A program made the translations under genes and the position numbers. This document shows, in pieces, positions 1 through 9,783 of a stretch of DNA of 64,000 nt (positions within the stretch are counted from its first letter, which is position 1; each line of letters starts with the position of its first letter). The notes below the pieces were generated by a model. It saw nothing but the letters and a program-made list of their open reading frames with translations, had not been told where the DNA came from and did no database searches. This stretch comes from Tsuneonella suprasediminis (GTDB lineage: Bacteria > Pseudomonadota > Alphaproteobacteria > Sphingomonadales > Sphingomonadaceae), in NCBI RefSeq assembly GCF_003605755.1, contig NZ_RAHJ01000014.1:186001-250000 (forward strand). The letters are read 5' to 3'.

Positions 1-73
1 GCGCTTGCCACGAGGATAGCGGTTTCGTCAACGCCCAGCTTTCACTCGTTGTCGATTTCAGCCCGGAAATACC
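1..73. other. Window edge, no supported gene
   Basis: The bases before the OmpA-type lipoprotein stop codon hold no recognisable gene. One plus-strand frame stays open through here and runs antisense to the lipoprotein, but it resembles nothing I know. Confidence 0.4.
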
Positions 74-721
74 TCAGCGCGTGGTCGTCAGTTCGTCCAC
101 CAGCGTTTCCGCCGCACCTGACTTGGCTGCTTCCGGAGTTCCAGGCGGGACTGCAATGGTGATATCGACCCGGCGGTTACGGGCGCGCGCGTCTTCATCG
201 GGCGTACCGTCGTCTTTGGCATTGGGTGCGACTGGATTCTGTTCTCCGAATGCGATCACGGTAATGCGCTTTTCCGCGACCCCATGTTCGATCAGCCAGT
301 CGCGAACCGTTTCGGCTCGCTTCCGACTGGCGCGAAGGTTGGCTGCGTCGTTGCCTGCCGAATCGGTGTGCCCGCCCAGAACGATCGCGCCGCCCGCCTT
401 CATTTGCGGCGAATTGAGCACTTCCTGAAGAACCTTTCGAGCCGCGTCGGAAAGCTCGCTGCCGCCGTCGTCGAATCCGATCCGCATGGACAGCGGTGCC
501 ATCGGCTTGGGCTCGCGTGCAATTTCGACATCAGGCCGAAAGATAGAAATTTTTTCGCCCCCTTCGCTCGCTGCATCGGATGGAGTGGGTGCGACATCGG
601 TTGCTGAGCTTGCCGTATCGGTCGCTTCATCGGAAGAGCCGCCGCGATGGCACGCCGACAGGATCAATGCCGTTCCACTGCATATCGCCATTGCTTTCGC
701 CGCTTTGATCAGATCGATCAT
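74..721 (-). CDS. OmpA-family peptidoglycan-binding lipoprotein
   Basis: Outer-membrane lipoprotein of 215 aa with an OmpA-type peptidoglycan-binding domain. The lipoprotein signal ends at LSAC (Cys24), a Ser/Asp/Ala-rich linker covers about residues 25-75, and the OmpA_C fold runs about 78-192, with the GGHTDSAG loop (Asp120) and NRRVDI near 182-187. The start is the ATG preceded by AGGAGAGG; the frame is open 14 codons further upstream but that stretch has no signal character. It lies 16 nt after the antiporter stop, so the two are probably cotranscribed. The family anchors the envelope to peptidoglycan; any link to cation transport is inference. Confidence 0.88.
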   Translation of the reverse strand: MIDLIKAAKAMAICSGTALILSACHRGGSSDEATDTASSATDVAPTPSDAASEGGEKISIFRPDVEIAREPKPMAPLSMRIGFDDGGSELSDAARKVLQEVLNSPQMKAGGAIVLGGHTDSAGNDAANLRASRKRAETVRDWLIEHGVAEKRITVIAFGEQNPVAPNAKDDGTPDEDARARNRRVDITIAVPPGTPEAAKSGAAETLVDELTTTR

Positions 722-737
722 TGTCCTCTCCTGTATC

Positions 738-2585
738 TTATGCCGTCTGTGCCTTGCTGCCACGTTTTGCTGCTTTTTTTGCCGCCACCTCTTCGGGTGT
801 CTTCGGCTGTGGGGGCGAGAATGAGATTATCGTGTCGCCTGCACGCGGTTGCGGTTGCACAGCGTGGCTGAAGAACCGCATTGTCCCATCGGGCCTTAAC
901 AACAATAACATCTGATTTGCTTCGGGCAGCTTCTGCTGTGCATCGTTGAAATCGAACTGATCGGACAGGCGAGTGCGACGGAACACCCAACCTTCCCGCT
1001 TGAGCTGGCCTACATCTTCCACTCCGAAACCGGACTGGAACAGCGCGCGCCCACGCAGGGATTCAGGCAAGGCACGATAATCGTCATTCTCGCTCGCTTC
1101 ACCCAGTTGATAGACCGCATCGCGACCGATCTCGTAGGCAAATTCATTACAGACGAGCGCATTGTACGCTTCATTTTCCGTAGCTGCGACGAGCACCTGA
1201 AACGGTGTGAGGTCGAGATTATGCTCGGTCGCTTCGTTGAGGATTTCGCCATGATAAAAGGGCAAACCCTGTTGCCGCACCGGCGCAAGTCGCTGCCAGC
1301 TGGAATCGACGATCATGACCGGCGTTTTCAGCTCGTTCATCTGTCTTGCCAGAGCAATGGTCCACGGCGTTGCCCCCACGATCAGCAGCCCCGGCCGGGT
1401 AGTGCCCTTCACGCCCAGCAAGCGCGCCACAAGGTTCACCGTGAATCCGCTAGAGACAATTGTTGCCACCACCACAGCGAAGCTCAGGCCAATCAGGATA
1501 TTCCCATCGGCATAACCAAGGTCCGCAAGGCGCAGGGCGAACAACCCGCTGATCGCGACCAGAACGATCCCACGCGGTGCAATCCACGCCAAAAATAGCC
1601 GCTCGCGCCACGGCACAGAACTACCGAGCAGGGCGATCAGAACAGTCGCCGGGCGGATGATGAACAACAGCCCCAGCAGGAACAGACCGATCCGCCATTC
1701 GAGATAGCGCAGCTCTTCGAAATTGAGCGAAGCCGACAGCAGAATGAATATGCCGGACACCAGCAGAACGGCGATATTTTGTTTGAACGGATGGATTGAG
1801 CGCAAAGACTGCACATTCATGTTGGCCAGTGCCACGCCCATGACCGTGACAGATACCAGCCCGGCTTCATGCTCTATAAGATTGGCTGCCACGAATACCG
1901 CGATCACCATTGTCAGCAGCACCGGGACTTTCAGGTATTCAGGCACCATCCCTCTGGGGAACAGGTAAGCAATTACCCATGCCGCCGCATATCCGAGCGC
2001 CGCAGCCAGCACAGCCGCCACGATCATCGGCGGGACGACTTCGAAAAGAGTCGCTCCATTGGCGGACAGGCGGAAGTATTCGTAAGCCGCCACAGCGCAC
2101 AGCGCACCGGCGGGATCGTTGACGATTGCTTCCCATTTCAGGATCGCGGCGGGGCGCGGCTGCACGCTTGCCTGCCGGAGCAGCGGCATAACCACCGTCG
2201 GCCCTGTGACGACCAGAATGCCTGCGAACAGCACAGCGACAGGCCATACCAGCCCCGCAAAGTGCAGCCCCCAGGCGCCGAAAAACCAGCCCAGTGGGAT
2301 GCCGAACAGAAACAGTCGCCAGACCCCGTCGCCCGCATGGCGCAATTCGCGCAAATCGAGGCTCAGACCGCCTTCGAACAGGATCAATGCGACCCCGATC
2401 GAGATCATCGGCCCCAGCATCGGGCCAAACGCAGCCTCCGGATCGAACAGGTTGAGGACCGGACCGGCGAGAAATCCGGCCACCAACATCAGTACGATTG
2501 CGGGCCAGCCAGTCCGCCACGCAATCCATTGCGCGCCAATGCCCAGCACGCCGACAAGCGCGATTACGAGTGCCTGTTGTTCCAT
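738..2585 (-). CDS. CPA1-type cation:proton antiporter with C-terminal nucleotide-binding-like domain
   Basis: Inner-membrane sodium (or potassium)/proton antiporter of 615 aa. About twelve hydrophobic segments fill residues 1-390, with FEGGLSL near 70-76 and a VTGPTVV stretch near 127 in place of the classic TDP motif. From about 400 a Rossmann-like segment (GLLIVGATPWTIALARQ) resembles the TrkA-N/RCK domains that gate such antiporters. The tail is Lys/Ala rich. The ATG is preceded by GGGGGAC. It is followed at 16 nt by the OmpA-type lipoprotein. The exchanged ion cannot be told from sequence. Confidence 0.88.
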   Translation of the reverse strand: MEQQALVIALVGVLGIGAQWIAWRTGWPAIVLMLVAGFLAGPVLNLFDPEAAFGPMLGPMISIGVALILFEGGLSLDLRELRHAGDGVWRLFLFGIPLGWFFGAWGLHFAGLVWPVAVLFAGILVVTGPTVVMPLLRQASVQPRPAAILKWEAIVNDPAGALCAVAAYEYFRLSANGATLFEVVPPMIVAAVLAAALGYAAAWVIAYLFPRGMVPEYLKVPVLLTMVIAVFVAANLIEHEAGLVSVTVMGVALANMNVQSLRSIHPFKQNIAVLLVSGIFILLSASLNFEELRYLEWRIGLFLLGLLFIIRPATVLIALLGSSVPWRERLFLAWIAPRGIVLVAISGLFALRLADLGYADGNILIGLSFAVVVATIVSSGFTVNLVARLLGVKGTTRPGLLIVGATPWTIALARQMNELKTPVMIVDSSWQRLAPVRQQGLPFYHGEILNEATEHNLDLTPFQVLVAATENEAYNALVCNEFAYEIGRDAVYQLGEASENDDYRALPESLRGRALFQSGFGVEDVGQLKREGWVFRRTRLSDQFDFNDAQQKLPEANQMLLLLRPDGTMRFFSHAVQPQPRAGDTIISFSPPQPKTPEEVAAKKAAKRGSKAQTA

Positions 2586-2677
2586 TGTCCCCCGGATGTG
2601 GCGCGAAAATGCGTTTTGCCCGCTATCAATGCACCGGCAATCGATTCGGTTTCTGTTAAAGTAAAGATCGAGGTGAG

Positions 2678-3214
2678 TTAGTCACCCTCGAAGTCGATCA
2701 GAGCATCAACGCGCACGCCCTGCTCTCGCAATTGGGTCGCTCCACCGAGATCAGGCAGATCGATCACGAAATGGGCGGAGCTGACTACTGCCCCTACCTT
2801 TCGCAGTAGTCTGGTCGCGGCCACGGCCGTGCCGCCAGTGGCAATCAGATCGTCGACAATAGAGATACGCTGACCGGGACGGATTGCATCGGGATCGATT
2901 TCAAGCCGATCGGTTCCGTATTCGAGCGCATAATCGATACCAATCGTCGGCACCGGCAGCTTTCCGGGTTTACGCACCGGAATGAAGCCGATTCCCAGCT
3001 CCACCGCCACTGCAGCGCCGAAAATGAATCCCCGCGCCTCCATCCCGGCGATTGCCTCTGCACCACTTTGCTGCGCCGCCTTGGCGAGATGCCCAACAGC
3101 AGCCCGAAAGCCTTCGCCATGAGCGATCAGCGTGGTGATATCGCGAAACTGGATGCCCGGCTCGGGAAAGTCCGGCACTGTGCGGATCAGCCCGCGTAGC
3201 TCTGTCGGGGTCAT
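2678..3214 (-). CDS. apt: Adenine phosphoribosyltransferase
   Basis: Cytoplasmic purine salvage enzyme making AMP from adenine and PRPP. The 178-aa product has PDFPEPGIQFRDIT at the N-terminus, EARGFIFGA, the VRKPGKLP loop and the PRPP-binding VDDLIATGGT, all diagnostic for Apt. The frame is open to 3271, but the upstream 19 codons run through a terminator hairpin. The ATG at 3214 gives normal family length and has GGGAG just before it. It sits directly behind the bc1 terminator, so it depends either on read-through or on a promoter inside petC. Confidence 0.95.
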   Translation of the reverse strand: MTPTELRGLIRTVPDFPEPGIQFRDITTLIAHGEGFRAAVGHLAKAAQQSGAEAIAGMEARGFIFGAAVAVELGIGFIPVRKPGKLPVPTIGIDYALEYGTDRLEIDPDAIRPGQRISIVDDLIATGGTAVAATRLLRKVGAVVSSAHFVIDLPDLGGATQLREQGVRVDALIDFEGD

Positions 3215-3225
3215 TCGCGGCTCCC

Positions 3226-3265
3226 AAAAAGGAAGCGCCCCTCTCATCACCGGATGGAGGGGCGC
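3226..3265 (-). terminator. Rho-independent terminator after petC
   Basis: On the minus strand a 9-bp GC stem (GCGCCCCTC pairing with GAGGGGCGC, 13-nt loop) begins 24 nt after the petC stop and is followed by TTCCTTTTT. The T run ends about 12 nt before the apt ATG, so the terminator directly abuts the apt ribosome-binding site. Confidence 0.8.
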
Positions 3266-3289
3266 GTTCACAAGTTCATCGCAAACCGA

Positions 3290-4168
3290 TCAGGCGGTGT
3301 GCTTTTTCTTCGGCTTGAGCGCCGCCCATACCTGCTTCTTCGCGAGGTAGGCGAGGATCGTAGCAAACAGCAGGAAGCCAAGCACCGGCCAGCCTGTCTG
3401 GGTGCGCTTCACCTTCTTGGGCTCAGCAGTCCATTCGAGGAAGGCAGAGACGTCGGTCGACATCTGCTCTATCGTCGGCTTCGGCTGTCCTTCGGCGTAG
3501 CTAACCTGGCCTTCCGCAGTCAGCGGCGGCGGCATCGCGATTGCCAGACTCGGGAAGTACTTGTTGTAATGCCCCGTGGAAGGAACCTTGAAGTCCGGGA
3601 ACTGCTGTTTCAGCGCTTCCGGTTCCGGGCCATACCCGGTCAGGATCGCATGAATATATGCCGGGCCACCATGCCGGGCCTTCGCCATCAGCGAAAGATC
3701 TGGCGGAACAGCATTGTTGTTTGCAGCCTTCGCCGCTGTTTCGTTGGGATAAGGGGACGGGAAATAATCCGTCGGCATCCCCGGTCGCGTGGTTGCTTCG
3801 CCAGTGTTCGGATCAACTCCGGGCACCTGGAAACCGGCAGCAATCGTCTTCACCTGCCCCTTGTCATAACCAAGTTCTTCCAGATCGCGGAATGCGACGA
3901 ACTTCAGGCTATGGCAGGCAGCACAGACTTCCTTGTAAACCTGGAAGCCGCGCTGGAGTTGGGCGAGATCCCAGGTGCCGAACGGGCCATCGCTTTGCAG
4001 ATGCAGAGCAGGCGGGTGTTTTTCGTGGAACACCTTGTCGGCCATCGGTTCGGTGAACTGGCCATATTCGCCCAGCACCGGCGCAACGGCGATCGCGCCG
4101 CTGATGAAGGCCCACAACACCGAGAGGCTGAAGAACAGGCCGGCGAGGATACCGAAGATGCGGATCAT
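3290..4168 (-). CDS. petC: Cytochrome c1 subunit of the bc1 complex
   Basis: Haem-c subunit that passes electrons from the Rieske protein to soluble cytochrome c (292 aa). An N-terminal hydrophobic signal (about 4-28), the haem site CAACH at 82-86, an AIAMPPPL segment that likely supplies the axial Met, and a C-terminal membrane anchor (GFLLFATILAYLA) followed by a Lys-rich tail are all visible. The frame opens 24 codons earlier, but the ATG at 4168 puts the signal peptide at the N-terminus. Third gene of the petABC operon, 28 nt after petB. Confidence 0.95.
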   Translation of the reverse strand: MIRIFGILAGLFFSLSVLWAFISGAIAVAPVLGEYGQFTEPMADKVFHEKHPPALHLQSDGPFGTWDLAQLQRGFQVYKEVCAACHSLKFVAFRDLEELGYDKGQVKTIAAGFQVPGVDPNTGEATTRPGMPTDYFPSPYPNETAAKAANNNAVPPDLSLMAKARHGGPAYIHAILTGYGPEPEALKQQFPDFKVPSTGHYNKYFPSLAIAMPPPLTAEGQVSYAEGQPKPTIEQMSTDVSAFLEWTAEPKKVKRTQTGWPVLGFLLFATILAYLAKKQVWAALKPKKKHTA

Positions 4169-4196
4169 GACGTGCGCTTTCCCTTGAACCTGTCGC

Positions 4197-5498
4197 TTAC
4201 TTCGCCGTGTCGGCACTATCGCCGAGCTGCGCCGCTTCATCCTTGCCGAGCACCGCTTCGGTGATCGAATAGGGCAGCGGCTCGGGCTTCTCGATCGAAG
4301 AGATGATCGGAAGGATCACGAGGAAGTGGAGGAAGTAATATGCCGTCGCCAACTGGCTGAGCATCACATAAGGCTCTTCCGCCGGGGCGCCGCCACAATA
4401 GAACAGCACCAGCATCGTCGGGATCAGACCGAACCAGAAGAACTTGCGGAACAGCGGGCGATAATGGCCCGACCGCACCGGTCCCTTGTCCAGCCAGGGC
4501 AGGAAGAACCAGCACAGGATCGCGCTGAACATCGCCAGCACACCCATCAGCTTGGCCGGGATAAGGCCGAAGAAGATGTCAGCGGTGAAAGCGCGCAGGA
4601 TCGCGTAGAACGGCCAGAAATACCATTCGGGAACGATGTGCGCCGGGGTCGAGATCGGATTCGCTTCGATGTAGTTATCCGGGTGGCCGAGGTAATTCGG
4701 CAGGAAGAACACCATCGCGAAATAGAGGATCAGGAACACGCCCAGTCCGAAACCATCCTTCGCCGTGTAATACGGGTGGAACGGGATCGTATCGCTTTCG
4801 CTTTTCACTTCAACGCCGGTCGGGTTCGACGAGCCCGGAATGTGCAGCGCCCAGATATGCAGGATAACCACCGCCGCAATCACGAACGGCAGCAGGAAGT
4901 GCAGGCTGAAGAACCGGTTGAGCGCGGCGTTATCGGGCGCATAACCACCCAGCAACCAAATCTGAATCGGCTCACCAACCACAGGGAGCGCACCGAACAG
5001 GCCGGTAATAACCTTTGCGCCCCAGAAGCTCATCTGGCCCCACGGCAGCACGTACCCCATGAAGGCCGTCGCCATCATCAAGAGGAAGATGACCACGCCA
5101 AGCAGCCACACCATTTCACGCGGCGCTTTGTACGAAGAGTAGTAGAAGCCACGGAAAATATGGAGATAAACCACTACGAAGAACGCGCTGGCGCCGTTGG
5201 CGTGCATATAACGCATCATCCAGCCCCAGTTGACGTCGCGCATGATATGTTCGGTGGTGCCGAACGCCACTTGCGTGTTGGCGGCATAATGCATCGCTAG
5301 AACGACACCGGTAACAATCTGCAACATAAGGCAGAATCCGGCGAGAACGCCGAAATTCCACATGTAGTTGAGATTGCGCGGAACGGGATACCCGCTGCCG
5401 ATCGCGTTATAGACGAGACGCGGCATCGGCAGCTTCTCGTCAAGAAAGCGCATCAGTGGATGCTTGGGTTCGTATTGCTTGGCCCAGGGGAAGCTCAT
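4197..5498 (-). CDS. petB: Cytochrome b subunit of the bc1 complex
   Basis: Core ubiquinol oxidase subunit, 433 aa with eight expected membrane helices. Two pairs of haem-ligand histidines with the normal 14-residue spacing are present (His99/His113 and His200/His214). The Qo-site PEWY motif occurs in [11 protein letters not shown]. The C-terminal segment after the last helix is charged. It follows petA by 19 nt in the standard petA-petB-petC order. Confidence 0.97.
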   Translation of the reverse strand: MSFPWAKQYEPKHPLMRFLDEKLPMPRLVYNAIGSGYPVPRNLNYMWNFGVLAGFCLMLQIVTGVVLAMHYAANTQVAFGTTEHIMRDVNWGWMMRYMHANGASAFFVVVYLHIFRGFYYSSYKAPREMVWLLGVVIFLLMMATAFMGYVLPWGQMSFWGAKVITGLFGALPVVGEPIQIWLLGGYAPDNAALNRFFSLHFLLPFVIAAVVILHIWALHIPGSSNPTGVEVKSESDTIPFHPYYTAKDGFGLGVFLILYFAMVFFLPNYLGHPDNYIEANPISTPAHIVPEWYFWPFYAILRAFTADIFFGLIPAKLMGVLAMFSAILCWFFLPWLDKGPVRSGHYRPLFRKFFWFGLIPTMLVLFYCGGAPAEEPYVMLSQLATAYYFLHFLVILPIISSIEKPEPLPYSITEAVLGKDEAAQLGDSADTAK

Positions 5499-5517
5499 CG
5501 TCGTCGCTCTCTTATCC

Positions 5518-6090
5518 TCAGCCGACCTTCACGACCGTATCGGACGTGAACTCGTATTCGGGAACCTCAAGGTTCGTCGGGGCGGGACCCTTGCGGATCC
5601 GCGCGGCGGTATCGTAGGCCGAGCCGTGGCACGGGCAGAAATACCCGCCATACGGCCCGCGATCCTCACCCGGCCCGGCCCCCAGCGGGGTACAGCCAAG
5701 GTGAGTACAAACACCCATTGTAATCAGCCAGTTGGTTTTGCCAGGCTTGGTCCGCTCTTCCAATGTCTGCGGATCGCGCAGCTCGGACATCGGAACCGCA
5801 TCGGCTTCCGCAATTTCCTTCGGCGTCAGGTTACGCACGAACAGCGGCTGACGGCGGAACAGCGCCTTGATCGCCTGTCCCGGTTCGATCTTGGAGATAT
5901 CGACCTCAGTCGTACTCGCGGCCAGAACGTCGGCGCTCGGCGCCATCTGGCTGATCAATGGCAGCAGGGTAACAACCCCACCAGTGCCCGCAGCGGCAAT
6001 TGCCGCAATATTGATGAAATCGCGCCGCCGCACCCCATCTTCGCCGATATCGGCGGTTTCGGGTTGAACGGTCCCAGTCGTGTCAGCCAT
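5518..6090 (-). CDS. petA: Ubiquinol-cytochrome c reductase Rieske iron-sulfur subunit
   Basis: 190-aa Rieske protein carrying the high-potential [2Fe-2S] cluster. The two cluster boxes CTHLGC and CPCHG are intact. The N-terminus has a twin-arginine-like VRRRDFI followed by a hydrophobic helix ([19 protein letters not shown]), as expected for a Tat-exported, uncleaved membrane anchor. First gene of the bc1 operon; the 212-bp gap upstream to pgeF should hold the promoter. Confidence 0.96.
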   Translation of the reverse strand: MADTTGTVQPETADIGEDGVRRRDFINIAAIAAAGTGGVVTLLPLISQMAPSADVLAASTTEVDISKIEPGQAIKALFRRQPLFVRNLTPKEIAEADAVPMSELRDPQTLEERTKPGKTNWLITMGVCTHLGCTPLGAGPGEDRGPYGGYFCPCHGSAYDTAARIRKGPAPTNLEVPEYEFTSDTVVKVG

Positions 6091-6302
6091 CAGCTGTGCC
6101 TGCCCTCACACGGTGCCCCGCGCGGATGCACGGGAGAAGAATTACGTTTAACCGGATACGATGCGACAAGAGCAGCCCGAAAAACGGCATACCCCTGTTG
6201 CGCGAATTGCCACGAGCAGACGCAATGCCCCCCGCAAGCCCCGGTTAGCGGTGCCGTGTAGCTTCCCTTTAACGGGTTGCCAACCCGGCATTGTGGCGAA
6301 TT

Positions 6303-7073
6303 TTAGACGGTTGTGGGATCGATGCCATTGAGGCCGATCAACGAAAGCTGCCTTCCATAGTCGGCCTCGCCGCGATGCGTGGCCCGTCGGAACGAGTAAA
6401 ATGACGCCTCATCCGTGTAAGTATCGCGACCGATCCATTCGGCCTGAGACACACCGCAAGCCGATAACCGCGAGAGGACATAGCCCGGCAAATCGAACTG
6501 CCAGTGCCCCGCCCGGCCAGCAGCGAACCATTCCGCGTCAGCCTCGGCAAACTGCTTCCGAAATCCATCGTCTACTTCGTAGCTTTGCCGGGCAATGCAC
6601 GGCCCCACAACGGCAACGATACGATTGCGGCCGGCCCCAAGCGATTCCATCGCATTGACTGTGCGTTCAAGCACCCCGTCATGTGCACCGCGCCACCCTG
6701 CGTGCACTGCACCGATCACCCCGGCTTCCCGGTCGGCAAACAATACCGGCGCACAATCGGCGGTCACGATGCCGAGCAGGATGCCGGGTTGCGCCGTAAC
6801 GAATCCATCCGCCTCTGGCCGGTCGTCGTCACTCCACGGGTTATCCACGGTCACAACATCGGGCGAATGCACCTGATAGAGCCCGACCAACCGTGCACCG
6901 GGCATCACAGCATCCGCCGCACGGCGCCGATTCTCCGCCACCGCCGCAGGATCGTCCTCTGCGCCGTATCCGCAGTTCAGGCCCGACACCGTGCCGCGCG
7001 ACACACCGCCCCGCCGGGTCATGAAACCATGCGGAATGCCGATGAGCCGCTTGCTGATAAGTGCCTCAGCCAA
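6303..7073 (-). CDS. pgeF: Peptidoglycan editing factor PgeF (laccase-domain protein)
   Basis: Cu/Zn-binding protein of 256 aa, family DUF152, formerly called polyphenol oxidase. Family members remove misincorporated serine-containing precursors from peptidoglycan or act as purine nucleoside phosphorylases. Metal ligands His69 (QVHSPDVV), Cys107 (ADCAPVLF) and His124 (GAVHAGWRG) are all present. Its start overlaps the pepN stop by 8 nt, so it is probably translated from the pepN transcript. Confidence 0.93.
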   Translation of the reverse strand: MAEALISKRLIGIPHGFMTRRGGVSRGTVSGLNCGYGAEDDPAAVAENRRRAADAVMPGARLVGLYQVHSPDVVTVDNPWSDDDRPEADGFVTAQPGILLGIVTADCAPVLFADREAGVIGAVHAGWRGAHDGVLERTVNAMESLGAGRNRIVAVVGPCIARQSYEVDDGFRKQFAEADAEWFAAGRAGHWQFDLPGYVLSRLSACGVSQAEWIGRDTYTDEASFYSFRRATHRGEADYGRQLSLIGLNGIDPTTV

Positions 7074-9720
7074 GCGAGCGGCTCACTTGTTCATATGTAT
7101 CGCGCGAAAGTCCATCGACGGCTGCTATCCGCTCCAGCTCTGCACGCATCAATGCGGCCCGCTGCGGTTCGATCCGGCGCCACCTCCCCAGCGGCGGAAC
7201 AAATCGGGCTGCTGTCTGCGGATTGATTGGATCAAGCGTGAGAATCAGATCGGCAATCAGGCGATACCCTTCCCCGCTGGCGGCATGGAATGCATGCGGG
7301 TTGCCCGCAAAAGCCATAAAGAGGCTTCGTACCCGATTGGGATTTCGCAAATTGAAATCCGGGTGATTCGCCAATGCTTTCACATGCTCGATCGCATCGG
7401 GATGAAGCGAACTGGCCTGCAACGCGAACCACTTGTCGATCACCAACTCGTTCCCGCGATAACGGTTGTAGAAATCGATCAGCCGGTCGGTACGCGCCAC
7501 TCCCGGCAACCCGGTCAACACCATCAGCGCGCCCTGGCGATCGGTCATCGTCTGCGCCGTATCATATTGTGCAGCGGCAATTTTTGCGGCCTCCTCAGGA
7601 TTGCCTGCCGCCAGATAGACCAGCGCCTGTGACTTCACCTTGCGTGCACCGCGCGCAGCATGATCGAGTGTCGCGGGCAATTTACTGGCCCGTTCGTGGA
7701 GCGTCACCAGCTCGCTTTCCAACGCCTCACCCAGCGCCACCTTCAGGGCTTCGCGCTCGGTATGAATGCGACCCGGATCTGCGATAAGGAACTGTTCTGC
7801 AAGATAAGTCTGGCTGGGCAGCATCATCAGCTCGCCCCGCATCGAATCGTCGAGCCGGTCGTCGGTCAGCACTTTCCGCAGGGCACCGGCGATGGCCGCA
7901 CGCCCTGCCTCCAGCGCGGTGCCGGGCAGCGAATCGCTGCATGCCGCGACGAGGTGGGCGACCACCAGATCCTGCATCGCTTCGTAACGGGCGAATGGAT
8001 CGTCGTCATGCGCGGCAAGGAATACGAGATCTTCGGTCGAAACTTCACGTTCGATCGATACCGGAGCCGAAAAGCCGCGGTTGATCGACAGCACAGGAAG
8101 CTTCGCAAACCCCTCGAAAGAAAGAACCTTTTCAGCTTCCGAGAGAATAACCAGTCGCTCCCCATCATGGCTGCCGCTGTCGCGATCGAACAGCGCGATG
8201 CGGAGCGGGATTGGCATCGGCTTCTTCGCGATTCGGTCGGGCGTGGGCGGTACGGTCTGTTTCAGAGTCAGCATCGCCGTATCGCCCTTATGTGTCAGAG
8301 AAACCTCGACTTTCGGAGTTCCGGCCTGCGAATACCACAGGCGGAATTGCCGCAGGTCCAGCCCGGCGCCATCTTCCATCGCCTTGACGAAATCCTCGCA
8401 GGTCGCGGCCTCGCCATCATGACGTTCGAAATATAAATCAGTGCCTTGCCGGAACGCCACCGATCCCGCCATCGTCCGCATCATACGCAGGACTTCGGCA
8501 CCTTTGTTATAGACTGTAGCAGTGTAGAAGTTGCTGATTTCACGAAAGCTATCAGGCCGGATCGGGTGCGCCAGCGGCCCCGAATCCTCCGGAAACTGGA
8601 CCGAACGCAACACACGAACATCTTCGATTCGCTTGACCGCTTCGCCTTGCATATCCTGTGAAAACAATTGGTCACGCAGGACGGTGAAGCCTTCTTTCAG
8701 GCTGAGCTGGAACCAGTCGCGACAGGTTACGCGATTGCCCGACCAGTTGTGGAAATACTCGTGACCGATCACCCCTTCGATTGCGTCATAGTCGCCATCG
8801 GTTGCGGTATCGGGGTCGGCCAGCACGTATTTCGTATTGAAAACATTGAGACCTTTGTTCTCCATCGCGCCCATGTTGAAATCGCTGACGGCTACGATGT
8901 TGAATACGTCGAGATCGTATTCCCGGCCAAAGGCCTCCTCGTCCCACTTCATTGATTTCTTGAGCGAATTCATCGCATGTTCGGTGCGCGGCAAGTCTTC
9001 CGCGCGGACCCATACCGCCAGATCGACTTCGCGCCCGCTCATGGTGGTGAAACTGTCGGTGCGGGCGACGAGATTGCCGGCGACCAGCGCGAAAAGGTAG
9101 CTCGGCTTGGGCCAGGGGTCGTGCCATTCGGCCCAATGCCGCCCACCTGCGCTTTCCCCGGCTGACACCTTGTTTCCATTGGACAAAAGTACCGGGAACT
9201 GCGCCACCGGTCCTTCCATCTTCACCAGGTATGTTGACAGGATATCGGGCCGGTCCGGGAAGAAGGTAATCCGCCGAAAACCCTCCGCCTCGCACTGGGT
9301 GCAGAGCATCCCGTTTGACGCGTAAAGCCCCATAAGCTGGCTATTTTTTTCCGGCGCAATCTCGTTCACGATCTCGATCTCATGCGCCCCTGCGGACAGG
9401 GGCAAAACGAGGTCCGGGCCGTCCATTTCCCAGTTTTTGACTGGTAAGCCATCCAGTTTGACAGATGACACCTGCAAACCGTCGCCATTGAGCCGAATCA
9501 CGTCATCCGGCGCGGCATCGGGGTTCGGCACGACCTTGAGCGAGGCGGTGACCCGCGTGGTTTCGATCCCCAGATCGAAGTGCAGCCGGGTTTCGGGCAC
9601 CAGCCACGGAAACGGTTTGTAATCGACGCGGCGAATCAGCGGCGGCTGCGCCGGAACGGGGGGCGCATCGGCCATCTGGGGGTTTCCGTCAGCGGTCGAT
9701 GGGGTGCGTGCAATGTCCAT
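7066..9720 (-). CDS. pepN: Aminopeptidase N (M1 family)
   Basis: Zn-dependent broad-specificity aminopeptidase of 884 aa, close to the E. coli PepN length. The exopeptidase motif GAMEN is at 284-288. The zinc site HEYFH (His320, His324, catalytic Glu321) is followed by the third ligand Glu343 in SLKEG. No signal peptide is seen, so it is cytoplasmic. The first ATG gives a proline-rich leader of about 30 residues; a second ATG at codon 16 is possible. It is divergent from the epimerase-like gene with only 63 bp between starts. Confidence 0.95.
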   Translation of the reverse strand: MDIARTPSTADGNPQMADAPPVPAQPPLIRRVDYKPFPWLVPETRLHFDLGIETTRVTASLKVVPNPDAAPDDVIRLNGDGLQVSSVKLDGLPVKNWEMDGPDLVLPLSAGAHEIEIVNEIAPEKNSQLMGLYASNGMLCTQCEAEGFRRITFFPDRPDILSTYLVKMEGPVAQFPVLLSNGNKVSAGESAGGRHWAEWHDPWPKPSYLFALVAGNLVARTDSFTTMSGREVDLAVWVRAEDLPRTEHAMNSLKKSMKWDEEAFGREYDLDVFNIVAVSDFNMGAMENKGLNVFNTKYVLADPDTATDGDYDAIEGVIGHEYFHNWSGNRVTCRDWFQLSLKEGFTVLRDQLFSQDMQGEAVKRIEDVRVLRSVQFPEDSGPLAHPIRPDSFREISNFYTATVYNKGAEVLRMMRTMAGSVAFRQGTDLYFERHDGEAATCEDFVKAMEDGAGLDLRQFRLWYSQAGTPKVEVSLTHKGDTAMLTLKQTVPPTPDRIAKKPMPIPLRIALFDRDSGSHDGERLVILSEAEKVLSFEGFAKLPVLSINRGFSAPVSIEREVSTEDLVFLAAHDDDPFARYEAMQDLVVAHLVAACSDSLPGTALEAGRAAIAGALRKVLTDDRLDDSMRGELMMLPSQTYLAEQFLIADPGRIHTEREALKVALGEALESELVTLHERASKLPATLDHAARGARKVKSQALVYLAAGNPEEAAKIAAAQYDTAQTMTDRQGALMVLTGLPGVARTDRLIDFYNRYRGNELVIDKWFALQASSLHPDAIEHVKALANHPDFNLRNPNRVRSLFMAFAGNPHAFHAASGEGYRLIADLILTLDPINPQTAARFVPPLGRWRRIEPQRAALMRAELERIAAVDGLSRDTYEQVSRSLG

Positions 9721-9783
9721 GTGACTTTATGTAGGCGCTTTGCGGTTGCCGTCCACCGCCCCGATGCGCGAATAGCGTCAGTC

